Assembly (NCBI RefSeq): GCF_003851685.1
Contig: NZ_CP027727.1
Location: 3,038,001 to 3,102,000 of the forward strand
Reading direction: 5' to 3'
From: Pseudomonas sp. R5-89-07
GTDB lineage: Bacteria; Pseudomonadota; Gammaproteobacteria; Pseudomonadales; Pseudomonadaceae
DNA length: 64,000 nt
Of the stretch, positions 17,748 to 26,834 are shown one piece after another. Made by a program: the position numbers and the translations under genes. Numbering within the stretch: position 1 is the first letter of the stretch; the number at the start of each line of letters is the position of its first letter. The notes under the pieces were generated by a model that was given only the letters and a program-made list of their open reading frames with translations, had not been told where the DNA came from and ran no database searches.

Positions 17748-18917
17748 ATGCCTACTCAAACCGATACCCCAACCTCATCGCTGTCCTGGCAACGCCTGGC
17801 CGCTATCGTGCTGTTCGCCGCCATCACGCCAACCCTCCTGATGACCGCTCCCGCCGTGGCCGCGCAGTTGGCCAGCCAGTGGCAACTGAGCCCGACACAG
17901 ATCGGCGATTTGTTTTTCGTCGAACTGGGCGCCATGAGCCTGGCGACCCTGCCCGCCTTCTGGTGGCTCAAACGCATCGACTGGCGCATGGCGGCACGGG
18001 TTGCCGCGCTACTGTTCATCGCGGCCAACGGGACGTCGATGCTCGCCGACACCTACCCGCTGTTGCTGGCTTTGCGCTTTGCCAGTGCGCTGGCGGGCGG
18101 TTCCCTGATGATCCTCTGCCTGGCCAGTGCCGCCACTACCGCCAACCCCAGTCGGGTCTACGGGTTATGGGTGATGGGCCAACTGGTGGTCGGTGCCGTC
18201 GGCCTAGCCGTGCTTCCTGCCTTGTTCGAGCGCTTTGGGCTGAATGCCTGCTATTTGATCCTGGCCGGGCTGATGACGCTGTTATTACCCCTGGCCCGCG
18301 CCTTCCCCAGCGCCAGCCCGTCGCCACACACCCGCGCAGGCGCAGGGTGGCCAGGCTCACGCTGGAAAGCTGCCCTGGGGATCGGCGCGGTGCTGGCGTT
18401 CTACATCAGCCTCGGCGGTGTCTGGACGTTTATCGGCGCGCTCGGCGCCAGTGCCGGCATCTCAGCGCAACACAGCGGCGAGGTGCTCGCCATCGCGACC
18501 GTGATGGGCATTGCCGGCGCCGCGAGTGCCTCGCTGGTGGGGGCGCGCCTGTCGCGCATGGTGCTGTTGCTCGCCGGCTACGCACTGATGGCCGCGGCGG
18601 TGCTGCTTCTGCTCGGGCAGCCGGGGCTGCTGCGGTTTGCCCTGGCGGCGCTGCTGTTCAAGTTCGCCTGGACCTTCATCCTGCCGCTGATCCTCGCTTG
18701 CCTGGCAGACCTGGATCACAGCGGCAAGCTGATGAACACATCCAACCTGGTGATCGGCGGTGGCCTGGCCATCGGCCCCGCCATCGCTGGCCGGCTGATC
18801 GAAGCCAGCGCCGGGTTCAGCGCGCTGCTGCTCGGTGGCGCGGTTACCACCCTGTTATCGCTGACGATGATCCTGGGCAGTCGCCCTCGACACCCCGCTG
18901 AACTGGAGCCCGTATGA
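17748..18917 (+). CDS. MFS transporter
   Basis: The 389-residue inner-membrane protein has about 12 hydrophobic segments and short polar loops. The ATG at 17748 is chosen because GGAG lies 8 bases upstream; a TTG at 17742 would add two residues. Its last bases overlap the next gene's start as ATGA, so it is translationally coupled to the deacetylase-like enzyme. Substrate is unknown. The pairing suggests uptake of an acetylated or amide-containing compound, or export of the enzyme's product (inference). Confidence 0.88.
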   Translation: MPTQTDTPTSSLSWQRLAAIVLFAAITPTLLMTAPAVAAQLASQWQLSPTQIGDLFFVELGAMSLATLPAFWWLKRIDWRMAARVAALLFIAANGTSMLADTYPLLLALRFASALAGGSLMILCLASAATTANPSRVYGLWVMGQLVVGAVGLAVLPALFERFGLNACYLILAGLMTLLLPLARAFPSASPSPHTRAGAGWPGSRWKAALGIGAVLAFYISLGGVWTFIGALGASAGISAQHSGEVLAIATVMGIAGAASASLVGARLSRMVLLLAGYALMAAAVLLLLGQPGLLRFALAALLFKFAWTFILPLILACLADLDHSGKLMNTSNLVIGGGLAIGPAIAGRLIEASAGFSALLLGGAVTTLLSLTMILGSRPRHPAELEPV

Positions 18918-20026
18918 ACCCAACCACCGCGTTTTTCTTTGATGAAATGACCCTGTGGCACAGCGCCGGTGCGCATGCGCTGACCCTGCCCGTCGGCGGC
19001 TGGGTGCAGCCGCCTGCCGGCGCTGGGCATGCCGAGTCACCGGAGACCAAGCGACGGTTCAAAAGCCTGCTGGATGTGTCCGGGTTGAGCCGCCAGTTGC
19101 AGCTGCACAGCGCTGGCCCCGCCAGTGAGGAAGACCTGCTGCGGGTGCATGGCCGCGCCTATCTGCAACGTTTCAAAGCGTTAAGCGATGCCGGCGGTGG
19201 TGAGCTGGGTCCCCAGGCCCCGATAGGGCCGGGCAGTTTCGAAATTGCCCGGCTCTCGGCCGGCCTGGCCATTGCCGCCGTTAACCAGGTGCTCAGCGAC
19301 CAGGCGCACAATGCCTACTCGCTGTCGCGCCCACCGGGGCACCACTGCCTGGCGGACGGCGCGATGGGCTTCTGTTTTCTCGCCAACATTGCCATCGCCA
19401 TTGAAGCCGCCAAGGCTCGAAGCGGATTGGGCAAGATCGCGGTGATTGACTGGGACGTGCACCACGGCAATGGCACCCAATCGATTTTCGAAGCGCGTGG
19501 CGATGTGCTGACGATTTCGCTGCACCAGGACGGTTGCTACCCGCCGGGCTACAGCGGCGCGCAGGAGCGTGGCGTAGGTGCCGGCCTGGGGGCCAACATC
19601 AATATTCCCTTGCTACCGGGCAGTGGACACGCGGCTTACCTGCATGCCGTGGCGCGCATCGTGGTGCCGGCGCTCGAACGTTTCCAGCCGGAGTTGATCA
19701 TCGTCGCCTGCGGCTATGACGCCAACGCCGTCGACCCACTGGCGCGCATGCTGCTGCACAGTGATTCCTTCCGACTGATGACCCGCGCGTTGCGCCAGGC
19801 TGCCGAACGTCTCTGCCAAGGCCGCCTGGTGCTGGTGCATGAGGGCGGCTACAGCGAAGCCTATGTGCCGTTTTGCGGGTTGGCGACGGTCGAGGAATTG
19901 AGCGGCGTGCGCACGGCGGTCGTGGACCCTATGCTTGAGTTTGTCCAGTTGCAGCAGCCCACGGCGGCGCTGCTGGCGTTCCAGAAACAATGGGTCGAAC
20001 AGTTGGCGCAGCAGGTTATCGATTAA
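18914..20026 (+). CDS. Histone deacetylase-like amidohydrolase (class II type)
   Basis: The 370-residue zinc amidohydrolase has the full active site of the arginase/deacetylase fold: RPPGHHC (two histidines, ~142-143), the metal ligands in DWDVHHGNGT, and a third aspartate in GYDANAVDP. The catalytic tyrosine is in EGGYSE near the C-terminus. Bacterial members hydrolyse acetyl groups from acetylpolyamines or other amides. It is coupled to the MFS gene by a 4-base overlap and overlaps glycerate kinase convergently at its end. Whether the substrate is an acetylpolyamine or another amide cannot be read from sequence. Confidence 0.92.
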   Translation: MNPTTAFFFDEMTLWHSAGAHALTLPVGGWVQPPAGAGHAESPETKRRFKSLLDVSGLSRQLQLHSAGPASEEDLLRVHGRAYLQRFKALSDAGGGELGPQAPIGPGSFEIARLSAGLAIAAVNQVLSDQAHNAYSLSRPPGHHCLADGAMGFCFLANIAIAIEAAKARSGLGKIAVIDWDVHHGNGTQSIFEARGDVLTISLHQDGCYPPGYSGAQERGVGAGLGANINIPLLPGSGHAAYLHAVARIVVPALERFQPELIIVACGYDANAVDPLARMLLHSDSFRLMTRALRQAAERLCQGRLVLVHEGGYSEAYVPFCGLATVEELSGVRTAVVDPMLEFVQLQQPTAALLAFQKQWVEQLAQQVID

Positions 20027-21165
20027 GCGGCAGGCCGTGCCAGGCGCCATACCCGCGCAATATCCGAGGCCCGCTCACGCAACAAGCGCGGAGCCTCGCT
20101 GCATGCCTGTTCCAGGCTCATCGGCCCCGAGGGCAACGCAAACGCGGCATCCACGCCGTGGGCGTACATCTGCTCGTAGCCTTCGCCCAGGGTTCCGGCG
20201 AGCACGATCACCGGGACCTTGTGCCGTCGAGCGATACGCGCCACGCCAAACGGGGTTTTACCGCGCAGGGTCTGGGCGTCGAAGCGGCCTTCGCCGGTGA
20301 TGACCAGGTCGGCGCCGCGCACGGCAGCGTCTAGGCCCACCAGTTCGGCCACCACGTCAACGCCGGCGCGAAACTGTGCGCCGAGGAACGCCTTGGCTGC
20401 GAAACCCAGGCCGCCGGCCGCGCCGCTGCCGGGTTCGTCGCGAACGTCCCTGGGCAACACCTTGGCGCAGTGGTCGGCAAAATGCCCAAGCGCCGTGTCC
20501 AGTTGGTGAACCTGATCAGGATTGGCGCCTTTTTGCGGGCCGAATATCGCCGAGGCGCCATGGGGGCCGCACAGCGGGTTGTTCACATCCGCCGCGATCT
20601 CGAAGCTGACCCGCGCCAGGCGTGGGTCAAGGTTGTCCAGGCTAACCCGCGCCAGGCCGCCGAGCGCCAAGCCACCGAGTGCCAGGGGCTGGTCTTGGGC
20701 ATCGAACAGTTGCACGCCCAGCGCTTGCATCGCGCCGGCCCCGCCATCGTTGGTAGCACTGCCACCAATCGCCAGGATAATGCGCCGGGCGCCTTGATCC
20801 AGCGCGGCGCGGATCAGCTCACCGGTGCCAAACGTGCTGCTGGAGCAGGCATCGCGCTGGCCCGGCGCAACGAGTTGCAAGCCACTGGCCTCGGCCATTT
20901 CGATGATCGCGGTATGGCTGTCGGCCAACCAGCCCCAGTGGGCCTGCACCGTATCGCCCAGGGGCCCCTGCACGGTTTGGCCGCGCAACTGGCCGTTACA
21001 CGCAGCGAGCACCGCCTCGACCGTACCTTCACCGCCGTCCGCCATCGGGCACTGCACCAGCTGTGCGTCCGGCCAGACCTGAGCCAGCCCTTGCGCAATG
21101 GCCTGGGCAACCCCTTCGGCACTCAGGCTGTCCTTGAACGAGTCGGGGGCGATGATGATTTTCAT
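20023..21165 (-). CDS. Glycerate kinase
   Basis: The 380-residue enzyme belongs to the GarK/GlxK glycerate kinase family, which phosphorylates D-glycerate with ATP. It starts MKIIIAPDSFKDSLSA, a family hallmark, and contains MADGGEGTVEA, GGSATNDGGAGAMQALG and ITGEGRFDAQTLRGKTPFGVA. The ATG at 21165 has CGGAG 8 bases upstream; the longer frame to 21291 is rejected. It lies 97 bases downstream of the CdaR-type regulator on the same strand and near a divergent MFS gene, which fits a glycerate or sugar-diacid utilisation locus. Confidence 0.93.
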   Translation of the reverse strand: MKIIIAPDSFKDSLSAEGVAQAIAQGLAQVWPDAQLVQCPMADGGEGTVEAVLAACNGQLRGQTVQGPLGDTVQAHWGWLADSHTAIIEMAEASGLQLVAPGQRDACSSSTFGTGELIRAALDQGARRIILAIGGSATNDGGAGAMQALGVQLFDAQDQPLALGGLALGGLARVSLDNLDPRLARVSFEIAADVNNPLCGPHGASAIFGPQKGANPDQVHQLDTALGHFADHCAKVLPRDVRDEPGSGAAGGLGFAAKAFLGAQFRAGVDVVAELVGLDAAVRGADLVITGEGRFDAQTLRGKTPFGVARIARRHKVPVIVLAGTLGEGYEQMYAHGVDAAFALPSGPMSLEQACSEAPRLLRERASDIARVWRLARPAA

Positions 21166-21262
21166 GGGTTTTCTCCGGTTTTTATAACGCCCATGCTGCC
21201 AGTTGGCACTGCCGATGACGCCGGTCCGATGCACAAGTGCGGCTGAGGATTGTTGTTCATTT

Positions 21263-22363
21263 TTACAAAGCCTGGGGCAACAGCTGCACACCCAGGTACA
21301 ACGCCAGCATGCCGTCCAGGGTCAGCGGGTCGACGCCGCTCAGTTCGGCGATTCTTTCCATGCGGTAACGCAGGCTGTTGCGGTGGATCCCTAGCGCGTC
21401 GGCACAGGCCTGGCTTTGCCCGTCGTGTTCGCACCAACTGCGCAGCGTGGCCAATAGTTGGCCATTACTGTCCCTGGCGAGGACTTTGCGCAACGGGTTG
21501 AGCAATTCGTCCAGGGCATCGTCGTTGCGATGGCGCCAGAGCATGACCGGCAGACGATAGCGGTTGAGGATCAACAGGCGCGAGTGCGGCAGGATATCGC
21601 GACCGTAGGCGAGCAAATCACTGACACGCCGATAGCAACGACGCAACCCGGCCAACCCGTCCGCCTGCCCGCCCACGGCGACCCGCAATACATTCCAGCC
21701 CAGGCCATCGAGCTTTTCCAGCAGGCGCAGGTTATCGACCTGCACGGACGTCGGGCGACACCACAACAGCGAAAACTGCGCCGAACTCACGCACCAGCTG
21801 TCGGGGTAACGCGACGTCAGCCAGGCGCTCAGGGCCTCGGCCGACTGCCCCGCGCCCAGTTCGAACAGGTAAGGCGTACGCGCCAGTTGCGGCTTGAGCC
21901 CCAGTTGCTGGGCTTCGTCGACGAGGCGCGGCGAGTCCCCCGCATCGGCCAACAGCAATGCCAGCAAGTCATCGCAGCGCTGGCGGCGCCACTGCTGCTC
22001 GGCCTGCTGATGCCGATGGCTGACCAGCATCTCGGCGGTCATGCGCACAAGCTCCGCGTAGGTGCGCAGGCCCTCCGGCTCGCCGGTGATACCCAGCACA
22101 CCGATCAGGCGCTGATCATGCATCAGCGGCAAATTGATGCCCGGCAACACGCCCTTGAGGTGCTTGGCGGTCTGCCCATCGATTTCAACCACACGCCCGT
22201 TCGCCAGCACCAGTTGGGCGCCTTCGTGCCGGGTGTTGATGCGCTCCGGCTCGCCGCTGCCGAGGATCAGGCCCTGGCTGTCCATGACGTTGACGTTGTA
22301 GGGCAGGATCGCCATGGTGCGATCGACGATATCCTGTGCCAACTCATGATCCAGCTCGAACAT
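21263..22363 (-). CDS. cdaR: Sugar-diacid/glycerate utilisation regulator, CdaR family
   Basis: The 366-residue regulator has the N-terminal diacid recognition domain (LDHELAQDIVDRTM through SGEPERINTRH and IGVLGITGEPEG, ~1-135). It ends with the PucR-type helix-turn-helix ALGIHRNSLRYRMERIAE (~328-345). The ATG at 22363 has GAAGGA upstream. In E. coli CdaR activates glucarate, galactarate and glycerate genes. Here it lies next to glycerate kinase and is divergent from an MFS gene, so glycerate or a related acid is the likely inducer. Confidence 0.88.
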   Translation of the reverse strand: MFELDHELAQDIVDRTMAILPYNVNVMDSQGLILGSGEPERINTRHEGAQLVLANGRVVEIDGQTAKHLKGVLPGINLPLMHDQRLIGVLGITGEPEGLRTYAELVRMTAEMLVSHRHQQAEQQWRRQRCDDLLALLLADAGDSPRLVDEAQQLGLKPQLARTPYLFELGAGQSAEALSAWLTSRYPDSWCVSSAQFSLLWCRPTSVQVDNLRLLEKLDGLGWNVLRVAVGGQADGLAGLRRCYRRVSDLLAYGRDILPHSRLLILNRYRLPVMLWRHRNDDALDELLNPLRKVLARDSNGQLLATLRSWCEHDGQSQACADALGIHRNSLRYRMERIAELSGVDPLTLDGMLALYLGVQLLPQAL

Positions 22364-22441
22364 GGCGCTCTTTTCCTTCGAAGACAGTTGGTCGCCGGCA
22401 CAGCGCAAAGCGGGCTTGGCTGTGCGCAAGCACAAAGACAG

Positions 22442-22474
22442 TCGCCCATCGCGTCACCGAGACTGTTTGGGCGA
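22442..22474. promoter_or_regulatory. Inverted repeat between cdaR and MFS gene
   Basis: TCGCCCA (22442-22448) and TGGGCGA (22468-22474) are perfect inverted copies 19 bases apart. They lie in the 160-base divergent promoter region of the regulator and the transporter. A CdaR-type regulator could bind here; this is inference from position only. Confidence 0.35.
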
Positions 22475-22523
22475 TCAACGTTACCCTCGCATCGCGAAAA
22501 ATCATAATAAAGAGAGACTCCCC

Positions 22524-23834
22524 ATGTCACAGAGCGCCGCTGCAGCACTGGCCACCGATGACGATAAAAACGCCATCTACAAGCGCGTTACCCTGCGCCT
22601 GATCCCCTTCATCTTTATCTGCTACCTGTTCAACTACCTTGACCGGGTGAACGTTGGCTTTGCTAAGTTGCAGATGCTCGACGCGTTGAAATTCAGTGAA
22701 ACCGTGTACGGCCTCGGTGCCGGGATATTCTTTATCGGCTACGTGTTGTGTGGCGTGCCGAGCAACCTGGCACTGACCCGGTTCGGGCCCAGGCGCTGGA
22801 TTGCGCTGATGATGATTGTGTGGGGCACCTTGTCCACGTGCCTGCTGTTCGTGACCACGCCGACGCATTTCTACACCTTGCGCCTGTTTACCGGTGCCGC
22901 CGAAGCGGGCTTCTTTCCCGGTGTGGTGCTGTACCTCTCGCAGTGGTTCCCGACATTCCGCAGGGGCCGCATCATGGCGCTGTTCATGTCGGCGATTCCG
23001 GTCTCCGGCCTGCTCGGCAGCCCGTTCTCCGGCTGGATTCTCAACCACTTTGCGGCAGGGCAAGGCGGCCTCGCCGGCTGGCAGTGGATGTTCCTGTTGC
23101 AAGGCATCCCCACCGTGATCCTCGGCGCCCTCGCCTACTTCCTGCTCAGCGACAGCTTCGCCAACGCCAAATGGCTCAAGCCCCACGAACGCGCGGTGCT
23201 GGAAGCTGACCAGGCCACGGACCTTGCGAACAAACCAAAAACCACCACCGACTCCCTGGCCGAGGTGTTCAAGAACCCGGCGATCTGGGCGTTCGGCCTG
23301 ATCTATTTCTGCATTCAGAGCGGCGTCTACGCGATCAACTTCTGGCTGCCGTCGATCATCAAGAACCTGGGTTTCAGCGATAACCTGGTGATTGGCTGGC
23401 TCAGTGCGATCCCGTACCTGCTGGCCGCGGTGTTCATGTTGCTGGTGGGCCGCTCCGCAGACTTGCGCAAGGAGCGTCGCTGGCACTTGGTGGTGCCGAT
23501 GTTGATGGGCGCGATTGGCCTGGTGATCGCGGTGAATTTCGCCACCACCCCAGCGATCGCCATTCTCGGACTGACCATCGCCACCATGGGCGCCCTCACC
23601 GGCCTGCCGATGTTCTGGCCGGTGCCCACCGCGATGCTCAGCGCGGGTGCAGCGGCTGGCGGACTGGCCTTGATCAATTCCATGGGCCAGATGGCCGGGT
23701 TTCTCAGCCCGTACATCGTCGGGTTCGTGAAAGATACGACGGGCTCCACGGACGTGGCGCTGTACTTGCTGGCAGCGGTTATCGTCGCCGGCAGTGTGCT
23801 GGCGTTGCGGATGACGCGCACCCTGAAAGTATAA
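22524..23834 (+). CDS. MFS transporter, anion:cation symporter type (likely glycerate/sugar acid)
   Basis: The 436-residue transporter shows the anion:cation symporter pattern of MFS: RLIPFIFICYLFNYLDRVNVGFA at the first helix, GYVLCGVPSNLAL in helix 2 and a WGTLSTCLLF segment. About 12 membrane helices are separated by a central loop (~215-250). The ATG at 22524 is preferred to the earlier in-frame start because it begins this family's usual N-terminus and follows an AGAGAG site. Divergent from cdaR and close to glycerate kinase, it probably imports glycerate, glucarate or a related acid. Confidence 0.9.
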   Translation: MSQSAAAALATDDDKNAIYKRVTLRLIPFIFICYLFNYLDRVNVGFAKLQMLDALKFSETVYGLGAGIFFIGYVLCGVPSNLALTRFGPRRWIALMMIVWGTLSTCLLFVTTPTHFYTLRLFTGAAEAGFFPGVVLYLSQWFPTFRRGRIMALFMSAIPVSGLLGSPFSGWILNHFAAGQGGLAGWQWMFLLQGIPTVILGALAYFLLSDSFANAKWLKPHERAVLEADQATDLANKPKTTTDSLAEVFKNPAIWAFGLIYFCIQSGVYAINFWLPSIIKNLGFSDNLVIGWLSAIPYLLAAVFMLLVGRSADLRKERRWHLVVPMLMGAIGLVIAVNFATTPAIAILGLTIATMGALTGLPMFWPVPTAMLSAGAAAGGLALINSMGQMAGFLSPYIVGFVKDTTGSTDVALYLLAAVIVAGSVLALRMTRTLKV

Positions 23835-23858
23835 AGCGGCCCAGCTGAGCGGGCTTGC

Positions 23859-23883
23859 TGTAGGGAGGGGCTCCCTCCCTACA
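23859..23883. repeat. REP-like palindrome / possible bidirectional terminator
   Basis: TGTAGGGAGGG and CCCTCCCTACA form an 11-base stem around a 3-base loop between the convergent MFS and SDR genes. The G-rich core resembles other palindromes at 27728-27760 and 63278-63307 and the REP-type repeats of fluorescent pseudomonads. Confidence 0.6.
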
Positions 23884-23894
23884 ACTGGGTGTTG

Positions 23895-24599
23895 TTACAA
23901 CAGGCCGCCGCCGTCGATATCAATCACGGCACCGGTCATGTAGCCGTTCTCCATCGCTAGCACATAGCCCGCCGCCACTTCCTGCGCCTGCCCGACGCGC
24001 CCGACCGGCAAGGCTGCGCCCGCCTTGGCAAACATCGCCAAGCGTTGCTCTTCACCAAGCCCGGCATAAGCCGGTGTGTCGATCACCCCAGGGCTGATTA
24101 CGTTAACGCGGCGCGGCGCCAGTTCCTTGGCCAACTGCTTGCCCAGCGCTTCAGTGGAGGCGTTGATGCCAATCTTGATGAACTGCCCCGGCACCAATTT
24201 GCGCCCCAACTGGCCGGAGGTCAGGCTGATGCTGCCGCGCTCATGCAGGAACGGCAATGCCTGTTGAATTGTGCGCAACGCGCCCCAGAGTTTTACGTTG
24301 AAGTTGGCCTGGGCTTCGTCCAGATCGGTGTCGATCAGAGTTTTGGCGTTGACCGAAGGACCTGATGTGTAAACCAGATGATCAAAGCGCCCCACTGTTT
24401 CGAACAGGCGTTGCAAGGATGCGCTGTCGCTGACATCCACCGGCTCGCTGCGGATGCCGTCGTGCAGCGCCGAGGTCAGGCGGCGCCCCGCCACCACCAC
24501 GTTTGCACCGCGCTCTGCCGCGGCCTTGGCGACGGCCGCGCCGATGCCGCTGCTGCCACCGATCACGATGATGGTTTTGCCGTTGAGAGACGTCGTCAT
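23895..24599 (-). CDS. Short-chain dehydrogenase-like protein with altered active site
   Basis: The 234-residue Rossmann protein has the cofactor loop VIGGSSGIGAAVA (~residues 12-24) and an arginine after the second strand (VAGRR), which favours NADP(H). The usual serine remains in SLTSGQ. However, the catalytic YxxxK aligns with KIGIN, so tyrosine and lysine appear replaced by lysine and asparagine. Activity as a standard oxidoreductase is therefore doubtful. It is divergent from a LysR gene 100 bases away, which probably controls it. Confidence 0.85.
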   Translation of the reverse strand: MTTSLNGKTIIVIGGSSGIGAAVAKAAAERGANVVVAGRRLTSALHDGIRSEPVDVSDSASLQRLFETVGRFDHLVYTSGPSVNAKTLIDTDLDEAQANFNVKLWGALRTIQQALPFLHERGSISLTSGQLGRKLVPGQFIKIGINASTEALGKQLAKELAPRRVNVISPGVIDTPAYAGLGEEQRLAMFAKAGAALPVGRVGQAQEVAAGYVLAMENGYMTGAVIDIDGGGLL

Positions 24600-24699
24600 G
24601 GAAGGTTTCCTGGGTGAGAAAGTGAGCGTTCATCTTCCACGCTTGGTAATCGGAGAAAAATCCGGGTAAAACGACAAGATCTTTAAAGGAATTTTACAA

Positions 24700-25599
24700 A
24701 TGAGTTCGATCCTGGACCTTGAAGTGTTCGTGCGCACCGCCGATACGGGCAGCCTGTCTGGCGCGGCACGCGGGCTTGGCTTGACCCCGGCCGCCGCCAG
24801 CATCGCCCTCAAGCGCCTGGAAACCCGCCTCGGCCTGCGCTTGTTCGCCCGCTCCACCCGCAGCATGCGCCTGACAGAGGAAGGCCGGCGTTATCTGGAC
24901 AGCGTGCGCGTTGCGCTGGCCGCATTGAACGAGGGTGAGCAGGCGCTCAAGCAGCAAAGCCAGGGCCTGACCGGTTTGCTGCAAGTGGCGGCGCCCTCGG
25001 ATTTCGGGCGCAATGTGCTGCTGGGCTGGCTGGACGCATTCAAGGCCGAACACCCGAACATCCGCCTGCAACTGATGCTCAACGACAGCAACGCCGACCT
25101 GTTTCGGGACACGGTCGACATTGCCCTGCGTTTTGGCGTGCCGCGGGACTCAAGCCTGGTCGCCCTGCCCATCGCCTCGGACCACCATCGCGTCGCCTGC
25201 GCAAGCCCGGCCTATCTCTCGCGCCACGGTACGCCGCAGCAGCCGATGCAGCTGTCAGGGCACAGCGCATTGCGTTACATGCGCCAGGGCCAAGTCAGCA
25301 AAACCTGGCGCTTTTGCCGGGGCGCGCAGGTTGAAGAGGTCGAGGTCAGTGGAGATTTTCTCAGCGACGACGGCGAAGTGGTGCGCCGTTGGGCCCTGGC
25401 CGGCCACGGCATCGCCTATAAAGCCCGACTCGATGTAGTGGGCGACCTTGCCGCCGGCCGACTGGTGGCCTTGTTTGAGGGGTGGCAAGGCGAACCGGCG
25501 CCGTTCAACCTGATGTGCCCGCACCGCCTGCAGGTATCGGAACGGGTAAAAGCGCTGCAGCGTTTTTTGCAGGAGCGCTGCCAGACGTTGCTGAGTTGA
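24700..25599 (+). CDS. LysR-family transcriptional regulator
   Basis: The 299-residue regulator has an N-terminal winged helix (~1-60: LEVFVRTADTGSLSGAARGL, AASIALKRLETRLGLRLF) and an effector-binding domain of the CrgA/AaeR-like subgroup (LLQVAAPSDFGRN, DTVDIALRFG). AAAGGAA lies before the ATG. It is divergent from the SDR-like gene, the classical arrangement for a LysR regulator and its target. The effector is unknown. Confidence 0.92.
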   Translation: MSSILDLEVFVRTADTGSLSGAARGLGLTPAAASIALKRLETRLGLRLFARSTRSMRLTEEGRRYLDSVRVALAALNEGEQALKQQSQGLTGLLQVAAPSDFGRNVLLGWLDAFKAEHPNIRLQLMLNDSNADLFRDTVDIALRFGVPRDSSLVALPIASDHHRVACASPAYLSRHGTPQQPMQLSGHSALRYMRQGQVSKTWRFCRGAQVEEVEVSGDFLSDDGEVVRRWALAGHGIAYKARLDVVGDLAAGRLVALFEGWQGEPAPFNLMCPHRLQVSERVKALQRFLQERCQTLLS

Positions 25600-25683
25600 T
25601 GAAGAAACACGCACAGGGCTTGTTCCAGAGCGGTCGTGTCTGGTATTGCATGACATACGTTTGCCTGCCATGAGGAGCTTTGC

Positions 25684-26700
25684 ATGATTTACCGCACATT
25701 GGGCCAGTCCGGATTGAAGGTCAGCGCACTGACGCTGGGCACCATGATGTTTGGCGAACAGACCAGCACCGAAGACTCGCTACGTATCATCGACAAGGCC
25801 TGGGGCCAGGGCATCAACTTTATCGACACGGCCGACGTCTACACCGGCGGGCGTTCCGAAGAGATCGTCGGCGAGGCCATCGCGCGCAACCGCCAGGACT
25901 GGGTGGTGGCTTCGAAGGTCGGGTTCGGCCCGGCGGATGGCGTGCCCAACCGCAGTGGCCTGAGCCGCAAACGCATGTTCAATGCGCTGGATGCCAGCCT
26001 GGCTAGATTGGACACCGACTACCTGGACATCTATTACCTGCACCGCGAGGACCACGACACGCCGCTGGAGGTCACGGTATCGGCGATGGGCGACCTGATC
26101 CGCCAGGGCAAAGTGCGCTATTGGGGGTTGTCCAACTATCGCGGCTGGCGTATCGCCGAGGTCATTCGCGTGGCCGAGCGCCTGGGCGTGGATCGGCCCA
26201 TCATCAGCCAACCGTTGTACAACATCGTCAATCGCCAGGCTGAAGTCGAGCAGATCACCGCCGCTGCCGCCTATGGCCTGGGCGTGGTGCCGTACAGCCC
26301 GTTGGCGCGCGGCGTGCTCAGCGGCAAGTATGCTCCCGACCTCACCCCAGAACCCGGCAGTCGTGCGGCACGCCAGGACAAACGCATCCTGGAAACCGAA
26401 TGGCGGGTGGAATCGCTGCGCATTGCCCAGCAGATCCAGCAATACACCCAGGGCCGTGGCGTGGGAATGGTCGAGTTCGCGATTGCCTGGGTGCTGAACA
26501 ACGCGGCGGTGAGTTCGGCGATCGTTGGCCCGCGCACCGAGGCGCAGTGGGATGCGTATACCGGGGCGTTGGCCGTAGAGATCACGGCGCAGGATGAAGC
26601 GTTCATAGATTCACTGGTGACGCCGGGACATTCGTCCACACCGGGGTTCAACGACATAGGGCATTTCGTATCGGGCCGAGTGATGCGTTCGTCGCAATGA
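25684..26700 (+). CDS. Aldo/keto reductase
   Basis: The 338-residue TIM-barrel oxidoreductase has the catalytic tetrad: D and Y in FIDTADVYTGGRSEE, K in WVVASKVGFG and H in YYLHREDHD. It also has the NADPH-binding end segment AIVGPRTEAQWDA. It resembles the YajO/voltage-gated-potassium-channel-beta-like group of bacterial AKRs, with broad carbonyl substrates. GAGGAG lies before the ATG. It follows the LysR gene by 84 bases but looks like an independent unit. Confidence 0.92.
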   Translation: MIYRTLGQSGLKVSALTLGTMMFGEQTSTEDSLRIIDKAWGQGINFIDTADVYTGGRSEEIVGEAIARNRQDWVVASKVGFGPADGVPNRSGLSRKRMFNALDASLARLDTDYLDIYYLHREDHDTPLEVTVSAMGDLIRQGKVRYWGLSNYRGWRIAEVIRVAERLGVDRPIISQPLYNIVNRQAEVEQITAAAAYGLGVVPYSPLARGVLSGKYAPDLTPEPGSRAARQDKRILETEWRVESLRIAQQIQQYTQGRGVGMVEFAIAWVLNNAAVSSAIVGPRTEAQWDAYTGALAVEITAQDEAFIDSLVTPGHSSTPGFNDIGHFVSGRVMRSSQ

Positions 26701-26834
26701 AGCGTTCTCGCTGCCCGCTGGAACGCGTCAACCGTGCATTAGGCAAACCCGCCCCAAAACAGCGCAGCGCTTTAACGCTAAAAGCACCATAATCCTGCTG
26801 AAATGGGATATGAATCGGCTTTCGCGAGGACAGC

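Noticed and set aside
17666..18901. 411-aa plus-strand frame overlapping the MFS gene
   Set aside because: It is Arg/Ala-rich, out of frame with the membrane protein, and lacks a start signal; the MFS frame has a ribosome site and helices.
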